Shown in pieces: positions 1 to 7,517 of a stretch of 18,797 bases of DNA. The stretch covers positions 1 to 18,797 of the forward strand of contig DKAT01000012.1 in assembly GCA_002450905.1 (NCBI GenBank), given 5' to 3'. The notes below the pieces were generated by a model that did no database searches, was not told the origin of the DNA, and saw only the letters and a list, made by a program, of their open reading frames with translations. The translations under genes were made by a program, and so were the position numbers. This stretch comes from Spirochaetia bacterium UBA6919. Its GTDB lineage: Bacteria; Spirochaetota; UBA6919. How positions within the stretch are numbered: the first letter of the stretch is position 1; each line of letters starts with the position of its first letter.

Positions 1-1
1 T

Positions 2-787
2 GAATATGTATTTCGATTGAATCAGGCAGTGAGCGAATATCCAACAGCCCTGAAAACATTTCTAAAAGACGTTGCTCAGGATGTAAAGAGTGTTGCAATT
101 ATTCATGAAAATACCTTGTTTGGTCAATCGGGTTCGAAAGGATTTCAGAAAGATGCCAAGAAAATGGGTTTAAATGTTGTTGTAAAAGAAAGCTATGAAG
201 GCGGAAGTGTAGATTTTAAGCCACTTCTTGTAAAAATCAAAAAAATGAATCCTGATATGTTATATATGATATCCTATGCTAATGATGCACCACTTATTAT
301 GAGGCAATCCAAAGAACTGAACTTAAATGTAAAATTATTTGTAGGGTCTGGTGCTGGTTTCACATTACCCGAGTTTCAAAAAAATGCAGGGAAGGCAGCT
401 GAATATGTATTTTCCGCTACTTTGTGGACTGAAAATGTTCCTTATGAGGGGGCTAGAGAGTATTATGATAAATTCAAGAAAAAATATAATGCATTAACAG
501 AGTATCATGGGGCTGAGGCTTATGCTGCAATGTATGTGATCGCGGATGCTCTTAAACGTGCCAAATCTCTTACCCCAAAAGATGTCAGAGATTCTCTTGC
601 TAAAACTGATATGAAAACAGTTTTTGGACCAGTGAAGTTTATATCATACGGTAAAAAATCACAACAGAATAAATTACCAACTTTCCTTGTTCAGTGGATA
701 GATGGAAAACTTGAGACCGTTTGGCCTAAAGATGTTTCAACAAAGAAGTATGTTTATCCTGTTCCACTTTGGGATAAGAGAAAATAG
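2..787 (+). CDS. Liv-type ABC transporter substrate-binding protein, C-terminal part (5' end outside window)
   Basis: This is the periplasmic receptor of a branched-chain amino acid/amide-type (HAAT) importer and would deliver ligand to the LivHM permease encoded downstream. The reading frame is open to the window edge (codons from position 2 read EYVFRLNQAV), so the gene starts upstream and the TTG at 17 is not a real start. Visible features are a type I periplasmic-binding-protein lobe ('VAIIHENTLFGQSG', 'PDMLYMISYANDAPLIMRQ') and a C-terminal region ending in 'VWPKDVSTKKYVYPVPLW', a typical tail of this family. The signal peptide is not in the window. The true ligand could be an amino acid, amide, urea or aromatic compound; sequence alone does not decide. 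It is followed by about 260 bp without a gene before livH. Confidence 0.9.
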   Translation, partial: EYVFRLNQAVSEYPTALKTFLKDVAQDVKSVAIIHENTLFGQSGSKGFQKDAKKMGLNVVVKESYEGGSVDFKPLLVKIKKMNPDMLYMISYANDAPLIMRQSKELNLNVKLFVGSGAGFTLPEFQKNAGKAAEYVFSATLWTENVPYEGAREYYDKFKKKYNALTEYHGAEAYAAMYVIADALKRAKSLTPKDVRDSLAKTDMKTVFGPVKFISYGKKSQQNKLPTFLVQWIDGKLETVWPKDVSTKKYVYPVPLWDKRK

Positions 788-855
788 TAGCTGGTGATAA
801 TTTCTTGATATCAAAAATCCTATAAAAATGAATACCTTGAGAGTAATGAATTGAT

Positions 856-880
856 GCAAGGCTGAAGCCTTGCCCTACGA
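856..880 (-). repeat. REP-like palindrome with GTAG tetranucleotide
   Basis: Positions 856-873 are a perfect inverted repeat, GCAAGGCT-GA-AGCCTTGC. Read on the minus strand it is directly preceded by GTAG (878-875) and GG. A GTAG tetranucleotide next to an imperfect or perfect palindrome is the hallmark of REP elements mobilised by RAYT (IS200/IS605-like REP-associated) transposases. It lies between the binding-protein gene and livH, the usual intergenic position for such elements. Only one copy was found in this window, so repetitiveness in the genome is inferred. It could also act as an RNA hairpin that ends or stabilises the upstream transcript. Confidence 0.55.
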
Positions 881-931
881 GAATATGTTAAGAGAAATTT
901 ATGGAGATAAGTTTGTAATTTGTTCAATCGA

Positions 932-964
932 TTCTCCTGTGGTTTTCCTGTCTTTCTCCTGTCT
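932..964 (+). repeat. three tandem 11-bp direct repeats, possible activator sites
   Basis: Three contiguous 11-bp units (932-942, 943-953, 954-964) share the pattern TTYTCCTGTSK, with the core TCCTGT at 935, 946 and 957 (the second unit has TTCCTGT). Exact 11-bp spacing puts each core on the same face of the helix. The array ends 21 bp upstream of an extended -10 box at 986-994 that lacks a recognisable -35, which suits a binding array for a transcription activator. The regulator is unknown. Confidence 0.4.
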
Positions 965-985
965 AGAGTTATTATGATGGCGATT

Positions 986-994
986 TGGTATAAT
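986..994 (+). promoter_or_regulatory. candidate extended -10 promoter for livHMGF
   Basis: TGG followed by a perfect TATAAT (989-994) forms an extended -10 element. The hexamer 17 bp further upstream is GAGTTA, a poor -35. Transcription would begin near 1001, about 47 nt before the chosen livH start. The weak -35 together with the 11-bp repeats at 932-964 suggests an activator-dependent promoter. Confidence 0.4.
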
Positions 995-1047
995 TTGTTG
1001 GGATAGTAAAAAGCTTTGAAATGATTAAATTGAATGAGGTATTATTG

Positions 1048-1923
1048 ATGGAAATTTTTCTACAAACCCTTGTCGCCGGGATTTTAAAAGGTGGTTTGTA
1101 TGGTCTGATTGGGCTTGGTATGAGTTTAATTATGGGAGTGATGAGAATTATTAATTTAGCCCATGGCCAGTTGATGATGATTGCTATGTATATCACGTAT
1201 GTTTTATTTCAATATTTGAAACTTGATCCTTATCTTAGCCTTCTGATCACAATGCCTGCGTTGTTTGTGCTTGGAATGTTTATTCAGAAATTTTTACTGA
1301 ATCCAATTATGTCAGTAGATACACTCCTCCCAGAAAATCAAGTGTTAATGACAGTGGGAATTGGAATAGTACTCTCTGAAGTGTCTCGTCTTATATTTAC
1401 ATCAAATTATAAATCAATTAGACCCGATTATGCTGACGCTGTGATTCGTCTGGATGAAGTTTCTATTAATATTGCATTGCTAATTGCCTTTGGATTTGCT
1501 ATATTGCTTACGGCTTTCATGTTTTGGTTTCTGCTGAAGACGGATACAGGGAGGTCCATTCGAGCTACAGCACAGGATAAGGAAGCGGCTCTACTGATGG
1601 GTATTGCGACTAAACGGATTACTATCATAACATTTGGACTTGGGGCATCTCTGGTCGCTGCTGCCGGGAGTCTTCTTCTTCCGTTATATTACGTGTATCC
1701 TGATGTTGGAGGTATTTTTACGAGGAAGGCATTTGTCATTACGATATTGGGAGGACTGGGTTCAACAGTGGGGGCTATATTAGGAGGATTGACCCTTGGA
1801 TTTGCTGAATCCTTTGGTGCGACGTATATTGGGATGAAATATGATGATATGATTGGACTTATAATATTTTTATTAGTGCTCCTATTCCTCCCCGGAGGAT
1901 TTAAACGATTAACAAAGGTGTAG
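1048..1923 (+). CDS. livH: branched-chain amino acid-type ABC transporter permease LivH
   Basis: One of the two inner-membrane permease subunits of the HAAT importer; it forms the translocation pore with LivM. The 291-residue protein is almost entirely hydrophobic, with about eight membrane segments. It carries the family N-terminus 'GILKGGLYGLIGLGMSLIMGVMRIINLAHGQ' region (residues about 11-41 in this frame) and the C-terminal 'ITILGGLGSTVGAILGG' loop that contacts the ATPases. The start at 1048 is preferred over the ATG at 1021 because GAGG lies about 9 nt upstream and the protein then begins, as in homologs, just before the first membrane helix. The 1021 start would add nine residues with no good ribosome site. 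It is the first gene of the livHMGF operon; the stop is 3 nt before livM. Confidence 0.92.
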   Translation: MEIFLQTLVAGILKGGLYGLIGLGMSLIMGVMRIINLAHGQLMMIAMYITYVLFQYLKLDPYLSLLITMPALFVLGMFIQKFLLNPIMSVDTLLPENQVLMTVGIGIVLSEVSRLIFTSNYKSIRPDYADAVIRLDEVSINIALLIAFGFAILLTAFMFWFLLKTDTGRSIRATAQDKEAALLMGIATKRITIITFGLGASLVAAAGSLLLPLYYVYPDVGGIFTRKAFVITILGGLGSTVGAILGGLTLGFAESFGATYIGMKYDDMIGLIIFLLVLLFLPGGFKRLTKV

Positions 1924-1926
1924 TGG

Positions 1927-2937
1927 ATGAAGAAATTATTTCCCTTTGTACTCTCTATCCTTTTAATACTCTTTCCTTTGGTGGTTGAAAACTCCTATTA
2001 TCAACATTTGATGGTTCTTGTCCTCATGTGGGTTGTTATTGGGTCAGGATGGAACTTAATCGCTGGTTATACCGGACAAGTTTCTTTCGGTGATGCAGCA
2101 TTCTTTGGTATGGGAGCCTATACCAGTGGTTTAATATTCAAGCATTTTGGGATGTCAGCCTGGTATGGTCTTGCACTGGGTGGATTTATGGCGATGGCAA
2201 TAGCTTTCCCATTTGGCTGGATTTGCTTTCGTTTAAAAGGAGCTTATTTTGCTTTGGCTACACTAGCACTTAATGAGATATGCCGCCATATTGCGACTAT
2301 CTGGGAGCCAGTTACTGAAGGGATGGTAGGTATTACGATTACTCCTACATTTGATTCCAAATTACCGTATTATTATATTGCACTTGGGATGGCGATATTA
2401 TCTATTTCAGTAATCCACTTTGTGATGAAATCTAAATGGGGATATTATTTCCTGTCTATTCGCGAAGATCAGGATGCAGCAGAGAGTCTTGGAATTAATT
2501 CTCATCGGTATAAGATGGTTTCTTTGAATATAGCAGCATTCTTAACCGGTATAGCAGGGGCTTTATATATGAACTATATGGGTTTTATTGATCCTAGTGT
2601 GGTTTTTTCTCTCCATGATATCTCGATTATGGCTATTCTTGTGGGAATAGTAGGTGGGGTTGGTACCAATTTTGGTCCTGTTGTAGGTGCTTTTGTTATG
2701 GTGGCGGTACATGAGTTTTTCAGGACAGGATTTTTTGGTTTATTTAAATGGCTTGGTAGTATCACTGATATTGATGTGTTTCATGTTATTGGCAAATATC
2801 TTTCCCAAGGGCATGCTGTGGGGTTTGGTCTGTTGGTTGTTGTTGTGATTTTACTCTTACCGAATGGAATTGTGGGTGACTGGGGCAAGGTAAGTCGGAA
2901 GTTATTATTGTTTGGAATGAAGAGGAGTAAGCCATGA
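1927..2937 (+). CDS. livM: branched-chain amino acid-type ABC transporter permease LivM
   Basis: Second permease subunit of the importer, 336 residues, inner membrane. The family signature 'SGWNLIAGYTGQVSFGDAAFFGMGAY' spans about residues 40-65, followed by 'LKGAYFALATLAL' and 'GIVGGVGTNFGPVVGA' near residues 238-253, the ATPase-facing EAA-like loop. Roughly eight to ten membrane helices are visible. AAGGTG about 8 nt upstream, inside the livH end, serves as ribosome site. Its stop codon overlaps the livG start (ATGA at 2934-2937), so translation of the two is probably coupled. Length is normal for the family and nothing looks damaged. Confidence 0.92.
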   Translation: MKKLFPFVLSILLILFPLVVENSYYQHLMVLVLMWVVIGSGWNLIAGYTGQVSFGDAAFFGMGAYTSGLIFKHFGMSAWYGLALGGFMAMAIAFPFGWICFRLKGAYFALATLALNEICRHIATIWEPVTEGMVGITITPTFDSKLPYYYIALGMAILSISVIHFVMKSKWGYYFLSIREDQDAAESLGINSHRYKMVSLNIAAFLTGIAGALYMNYMGFIDPSVVFSLHDISIMAILVGIVGGVGTNFGPVVGAFVMVAVHEFFRTGFFGLFKWLGSITDIDVFHVIGKYLSQGHAVGFGLLVVVVILLLPNGIVGDWGKVSRKLLLFGMKRSKP

Positions 2938-3662
2938 TTATTTTTGAAGTCAAGGATCTTGTAAAGTATTTTGGCGGACTTGCAGCGGTGAATCATGTGA
3001 GCTTTCAGGTTGAACGAGGGGAGATCTTTGGATTGATTGGTCCGAATGGATCAGGGAAAACAACGATGTTTAATCTAATTAGCCATTTCTATACACCAAC
3101 CAGCGGGAAGATATATTTTGAGGGTAAAGACATCACTGGGCTGAAGACCCATAAGATATGTAAACTTGGTATTGGCAGGACATTTCAGGTGATGAAACCC
3201 CTGGGGAGATTATCTGTACTTGATAATATAATTGCATCATCTTTTTTAAGATATAACAATAAGAAGGATGCGAGGGATCATGCGATAAAATGTCTTGAGT
3301 TCTGTCACCTTGATCACAGGAATGATATTCTTGCTAAAAGTCTTGCCATAGGAGAAAGAAAGCGTCTAGAAATAGCCAGGGCTTTAGCTACACAGCCTAA
3401 ACTTCTATTATTGGATGAAACTTCTGCGGGTTTAAATCCCTCTGAACTAAATGAGGCTATTGATCTGATCGAGAGAATCCGAGATAGTGGAGTTACGATC
3501 ATAGTAGTGGAACACATTATGAAGGTGATAATGACCATTTCAGATCGTATCCATGCTATTAATTTTGGTCAAACAATTGCTGAAGGGATCCCCAGTGAAG
3601 TAGCCAATCATCCTGAGGTTATTGAAGCGTATTTGGGAGAAGAATATGCTCATAGTAAATAA
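2934..3662 (+). CDS. livG: Liv-type ABC transporter ATP-binding protein LivG
   Basis: Cytoplasmic ATPase that pairs with LivF to energise LivHM. The 242 residues show Walker A GPNGSGKT (36-43), Walker B 'LLLLDET', and the LivG-specific insertion region 'GIGRTFQVMKPLGRLSVLDN' in place of the shorter loop of other ABC ATPases. The ABC signature is divergent: 'LAIGERKRLEIARAL' instead of LSxGQ, although LivG proteins commonly vary here. The C-terminal 'IAEGIPSEVANHPEVIEAYLGEEY' matches the family end. An AGAGGAG ribosome site lies about 7 nt before ATG 2934. It overlaps livM by 4 nt and livF by 17 nt. Confidence 0.93.
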   Translation: MIIFEVKDLVKYFGGLAAVNHVSFQVERGEIFGLIGPNGSGKTTMFNLISHFYTPTSGKIYFEGKDITGLKTHKICKLGIGRTFQVMKPLGRLSVLDNIIASSFLRYNNKKDARDHAIKCLEFCHLDHRNDILAKSLAIGERKRLEIARALATQPKLLLLDETSAGLNPSELNEAIDLIERIRDSGVTIIVVEHIMKVIMTISDRIHAINFGQTIAEGIPSEVANHPEVIEAYLGEEYAHSK

Positions 3663-4350
3663 TATTGATGTGCTCTATGGAGATGTTCAGGTATTGTGGG
3701 ATATTTCATTTGAGGTACGGAAGGGAGAAATTCTTGTTCTTATTGGTTCAAATGGTGCTGGAAAGTCAACTATAATTAAAACATTATCCTCTTTAATCAC
3801 TCCATCAAAGGGTGAGATTCTGTATAATAGTAAACGCCTTGATCAAATACCACCTCATAAAGTAATTCAGCATGGAATAGTTCATGTGCCTGAAGGTCGC
3901 AGGTTATTTCCCGAAATGACGGTGGAAGAAAATCTTTTTATGGGATCTTTGTTTGGAGAAGCGAAATCAAAACGTCATCAGACACTTGAGCATGTTTATA
4001 GTCTATTTCCCAGATTGAAGGAACGACGACGTCAAATAGCTGGAACATTATCTGGTGGAGAGCAACAAATGGCAGCTATTGGCCGTGGAATGATGTCTCT
4101 TCCAAAATTAATGATGCTTGATGAACCATCTCTTGGACTTGCACCTATTCTAGTAAGGGATATATTTAATATGATCAAGCGAATCCACGATGAGGGGGTG
4201 ACTATTATTTTGGTAGAACAAAATGTGACACAAACCCTTACAATGTGTGACCGGGCATATGTTTTAGAGAATGGGAGGATTGTTTTGGAAGGAACTGGAA
4301 ATGAACTTATGAATAATAATGAAATTAAAGAGGCATTTTTGGGGATTTGA
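3646..4350 (+). CDS. livF: Liv-type ABC transporter ATP-binding protein LivF
   Basis: Second cytoplasmic ATPase of the importer, 234 residues. It has Walker A GSNGAGKST (34-42), the perfect signature 'LSGGEQQMAAIGRGMM', Walker B 'LMMLDEPSLGLAP' and the switch region 'ILVEQNV'. The ATG at 3646 is chosen over the upstream TTG at 3622 because GGGAGA ends 5 nt before it and the protein then starts 'MLIVNNIDVLYG' like other LivF proteins. It overlaps the end of livG by 17 nt and is the last gene of the plus-strand operon. The convergent ketosynthase gene ends only 34 bp away and no convincing terminator is visible between them. Confidence 0.93.
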   Translation: MLIVNNIDVLYGDVQVLWDISFEVRKGEILVLIGSNGAGKSTIIKTLSSLITPSKGEILYNSKRLDQIPPHKVIQHGIVHVPEGRRLFPEMTVEENLFMGSLFGEAKSKRHQTLEHVYSLFPRLKERRRQIAGTLSGGEQQMAAIGRGMMSLPKLMMLDEPSLGLAPILVRDIFNMIKRIHDEGVTIILVEQNVTQTLTMCDRAYVLENGRIVLEGTGNELMNNNEIKEAFLGI

Positions 4351-4384
4351 TTTAATACAACAAAACAAATTTGTAAAATAAAGG

Positions 4385-5662
4385 TTATTTACTGTCTAAT
4401 TTTTTAAATATAACACAACAATTTGTACCTCCAAAGCCAAAGGAGTTTGACAGAACAATCGAATGTTCTTTCTGAAGGGGTTTTTCAGGGATAAAATTAA
4501 GTCCTGAGAAGTCTGGATCCTCTAAATAGTTTATGGTTGGTAAAATTGTATCTGTATTCATTCCCTGAATTGTTAAAACTGCCTCGATTGCAGCTGTAGC
4601 ACCAAGGGAATGACCAATTTGTGATTTATTAGAGCTAATTGGAATATTCCTTAGGTGATAACCAAAGACCTTTGTGAGAGCTGTAATTTCTGTCTTATCA
4701 CCCGCTTTCGTTGATGTACCATGACCATTTATATACTGGATGTCTTCTTTATTAATGCCAGCATCGTCGATAGCCAGTTCAATGCACTTTACAACGGATG
4801 GATCATAGGGTGCGGTAAAGTGATTGGCGTCTCCTGTCATCCCAACGCCTAATATCTCCCCATAGATCTTTAAATCCCTTTCCCTTGCATAATCCAGAGA
4901 TGTTAAGACCAGAATAGCACCACCTTCTGATAGAACAAAGCCGCTACGATCTTTGCTATATGGTCTACTCGATAGTCCTGGATTTCCATAAGCCCTGTCA
5001 CCTTCCTTCTGCTTAACAAGGGTATTCATATTGCCAAATCCATAAATGATCATTTCAAGCATTGGCATTTCAACACCGCCGGCAAGAACGATATCCGCTT
5101 CTCCTCTCTGGATCATTCTGGATCCATCGGCAATACAGTGATTACCCGATGCACAAGCACCACCAATAGCGTACTGTGGTCCCTTCAGATTAAGCAGGAT
5201 AGAAGATTTCCCGCAACTTAAGTTAGCACAGATATTCGGCAGCAAGAATGGACTCACTTTATTATATGTTCCATTCATCAGATTATTTAAATTCTGCTCA
5301 TATCCATCCAAGCCTGGAAGTGCTGTACCGATAATAACTCCCGTTCGATAGCTGTCTTTTTCAGAGATTTCTAGGTGAGCGTGTTTCAAAGCGTCGTGAG
5401 AGAGGATCATAGATAAGGGAATAAATTGGGAAAACCAGTTGGATAGTTCTCTACGAGTAAGGAAATTATATTGGCTGTAGTCTATATCAGGAATCTCTCC
5501 ACCGACTTTACAAGGGTATTCCTTAACATCAAATTTTGATATCCAGCCAATACCAGATTCTCCTTGAATAGCACGATTCCATGTTTTATCAAGTCCATAT
5601 CCAAGGCTGGTTGCAATATCATAACCTACCACTACTACTCGATTATTTTTAGGTGCTCTCAT
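4385..5662 (-). CDS. beta-ketoacyl-ACP synthase (FabF-like), KAS-1
   Basis: Condensing enzyme of the KAS II/FabF family, 425 residues; it would extend an ACP-bound acyl chain with malonyl-ACP. The catalytic set is complete: Cys170 in 'GGACASG', His314 in 'NGHGTSTKAGD', Lys346 in 'SSNKSQIGH' and His351. The glycine-rich C-terminal 'NSFGFGGTN' loop is present. Length fits FabF (about 410). It is the last gene of the minus-strand cluster ACP-radical SAM-radical SAM-KAS-KAS, 98 bp downstream of its paralog. The N-terminal half, with 'RRELSNWFSQF' around residues 70-80, is shared with the paralog (RELKNWFSPV) and looks unlike housekeeping FabF, so this is probably a specialised-pathway enzyme. The housekeeping role cannot be excluded from sequence. 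Confidence 0.88.
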   Translation of the reverse strand: MRAPKNNRVVVVGYDIATSLGYGLDKTWNRAIQGESGIGWISKFDVKEYPCKVGGEIPDIDYSQYNFLTRRELSNWFSQFIPLSMILSHDALKHAHLEISEKDSYRTGVIIGTALPGLDGYEQNLNNLMNGTYNKVSPFLLPNICANLSCGKSSILLNLKGPQYAIGGACASGNHCIADGSRMIQRGEADIVLAGGVEMPMLEMIIYGFGNMNTLVKQKEGDRAYGNPGLSSRPYSKDRSGFVLSEGGAILVLTSLDYARERDLKIYGEILGVGMTGDANHFTAPYDPSVVKCIELAIDDAGINKEDIQYINGHGTSTKAGDKTEITALTKVFGYHLRNIPISSNKSQIGHSLGATAAIEAVLTIQGMNTDTILPTINYLEDPDFSGLNFIPEKPLQKEHSIVLSNSFGFGGTNCCVIFKKLDSK

Positions 5663-5760
5663 AGTACTATCTCATACTTCCAATTCTTGTTGAGATCATA
5701 GCTCATTCTTAATATATTCCTCAATTCGTGATATTATCCTAAAATTAAATAATATGATTC

Positions 5761-7026
5761 TCATACTTTACCTACTACAACACAACAATTTGTTCCGCCA
5801 AACCCAAAAGAGTTGTTCAGGACATAATTTAACTTCATCTCCCGACAATCAGTGAAAACATTTTGTAATGGAAATTGGTGATCTGGAATATAATTTATGG
5901 TAGGATAAATCATGTTATTCTTTAAAGATAAGATGGATAAAATAAGTTCAATTGCACTGGAGGCTCCCATGGTATGCCCGATCTGTGATTTATTGGCTGA
6001 CAAAGGGATCTTATCAAAGTGATCTTTCCAAACTGTTTTTAGTGCATCAATTTCATTGGCATCCCCCACTTTTGTAGACGCTGCGTGAGCATTGATATGG
6101 CTGATGTCCTCTGGATTCAACTGAGCATCGCTGATTGCTTGTTCAATACAACGGGCTGTGGTTTCTGTTTTTGGAAAAACATAGTGAAAACCGTCACTGT
6201 TCAAAGATAGTCCTTTTATTTCTGCTTCTATATTCATATTGTGTTTCATGGCATATTCTAAGGATGTTAAGATAAGACAGGCAGATCCTTCCGATATGAT
6301 AAACCCTTTTCGATCCACACTAAACGGACGACTAATTTGATGAGGAGCATTGTATCCCCTATCATCTGTCTTCTGTGTATTGTATGCACCATTCATAGCA
6401 GAGAACGATAATACAATCGATTTAACCAGGGGGAAATCCACAGCCCCACAGATCACCACATCTGCAAGGTTCTGTTGAATCATCATTGCTCCCAGGGCTA
6501 CCGAAACATTCCCTGTAGCACAAGCAGCAACAGGCGAGAAGATTGGACCTGTAGTCTTGAAAAACATCGATATCTTCCCAGCGATTAAATTAAGGCATAC
6601 ATTAACATTGGTGAAAGGATGGGGGGTCGTTCCACTGGCATAATATTGCTGATCCGCTAACAAAATGGCATCCAAACCCCCGATTGCTGAGGAGTAAGTT
6701 ACAGCAATACGATGGGAATTCTCTTCTGTAATATTAAGTCCTGATTTACGAACCGACTCATAAGCTGTTAAGATCGAATGGCTGATTACAGGACTAAACC
6801 AATTCTTAAGTTCTCGTGCTGTAAAGATATCATGATCCGTAAACTGGATATCGGGAACCTGTCCTGCATAGTGGACATCAATATCGCTGGAGTCAAATCG
6901 TCTTATAGGACTAACCCCTGAATGTCCAAGGATCATATTTTCATAGGTCTCTTGAGCATTTTTACCCAGAGGAGTGATCATTTCGTAGGATGAAACAATG
7001 ATTCTTTTATTCTTGTTATTCAACAT
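5761..7026 (-). CDS. beta-ketoacyl-ACP synthase (FabF-like), KAS-2
   Basis: Second condensing enzyme, 421 residues, clearly paralogous to KAS-1 and aligning almost residue for residue. The active set is retained: Cys169 in 'AACATGN', His314, Lys346 in 'SANKSQIGH' and His351, with the end loop 'NSFGFGGTN'. The first histidine motif is NAHAASTK rather than the usual NAHGTST/NGHGTST, a small change next to the active site. Because Cys, both His and Lys are all present it does not look like a chain-length-factor (which loses the Cys). The two synthases may act at different steps or chain lengths. The ribosome site is weak. Upstream lies the broken zinc-ribbon gene and then the radical SAM pair. 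Confidence 0.87.
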   Translation of the reverse strand: MLNNKNKRIIVSSYEMITPLGKNAQETYENMILGHSGVSPIRRFDSSDIDVHYAGQVPDIQFTDHDIFTARELKNWFSPVISHSILTAYESVRKSGLNITEENSHRIAVTYSSAIGGLDAILLADQQYYASGTTPHPFTNVNVCLNLIAGKISMFFKTTGPIFSPVAACATGNVSVALGAMMIQQNLADVVICGAVDFPLVKSIVLSFSAMNGAYNTQKTDDRGYNAPHQISRPFSVDRKGFIISEGSACLILTSLEYAMKHNMNIEAEIKGLSLNSDGFHYVFPKTETTARCIEQAISDAQLNPEDISHINAHAASTKVGDANEIDALKTVWKDHFDKIPLSANKSQIGHTMGASSAIELILSILSLKNNMIYPTINYIPDHQFPLQNVFTDCREMKLNYVLNNSFGFGGTNCCVVVGKV

Positions 7027-7138
7027 AATTCTATCTAAAAGAATATACTAAATTAATAATAAATTGTCCATGAAAAGTTTTCAGAGAAGCCCAGAAAGAC
7101 TTATCGAGACAGGATAGTTAAGCATATTGATTTGAGTT

Positions 7139-7393
7139 CTAATCTTGATCTGAGTCCAAAATGTTTTTCTTTGGCGGTTCTTTATAAGCATTTCCAATTT
7201 TATCATAAGGTATATAAAACATTATGTATTTGCAATCTTGGCATATATAGACATCAGGTGTTACTCAATATTTATATTAGGATAACACATTTCCTTTACA
7301 GGTATCAATTTCAAAATAAGATTCCTGAGACCCACCAATTCTGGATTTAAAAATATTTTTACCACCACACTGACAACATGTAATATTATCCCG
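7139..7393 (-). pseudogene. broken zinc-ribbon protein gene (two in-frame stops)
   Basis: On the minus strand one frame from 7393 to the TAG at 7139-7141 reads as a small zinc-ribbon protein: 'DNITCCQCGGKNIFKSRIGG', then two in-frame stops (TAA at 7277-7279, TGA at 7265-7267), then 'VTPDVYICQDCKYIMFY'. The C-x2-C-G...C-x2-C spacing and the 'DVYICxxCxYIxFY' ending are typical of short zinc-ribbon proteins. Both Cys pairs survive, all parts are in the same frame, and there is no usable start codon (a TAG sits at 7394-7396). It therefore looks like a recently dead gene. It occupies about half of the 491-bp stretch (7027-7517) between radical SAM 2 and KAS-2. In the rest I see only a 7-bp inverted repeat (7430-7436/7450-7456) of unclear meaning. 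Confidence 0.6.
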
Positions 7394-7517
7394 CTAAACT
7401 ATTATCCAGAAGCAATGCACCTTTGAAGTATCGGAACTAAATTTTTTGATTCCGATGGTGTTTAGGTGTACTCACTCTGTATCTATTGTATCTCGTTATA
7501 GATTCAAATTAAATGGC

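Noticed and set aside
1021..1047. livH start at ATG 1021
   Set aside because: No suitable ribosome site and a nine-residue extension not typical of LivH; ATG 1048 with upstream GAGG fits better.
4373..4405. Possible terminator between livF and KAS-1
   Set aside because: GTAAAATAA/TTATTTAC is an AT-only stem with a bulge, extends into the KAS-1 gene, and the T run comes well after the stem.
7132..7350. Plus-strand open frame of 72 codons between KAS-2 and RSAM-2
   Set aside because: It is the reverse of the zinc-ribbon remnant, whose minus-strand frame carries recognisable CxxC motifs; the plus frame resembles nothing.
7430..7456. Inverted repeat ATCGGAA...TTCCGAT as terminator
   Set aside because: The T run is in the 13-nt loop, not after the stem on either strand; kept only as a note.
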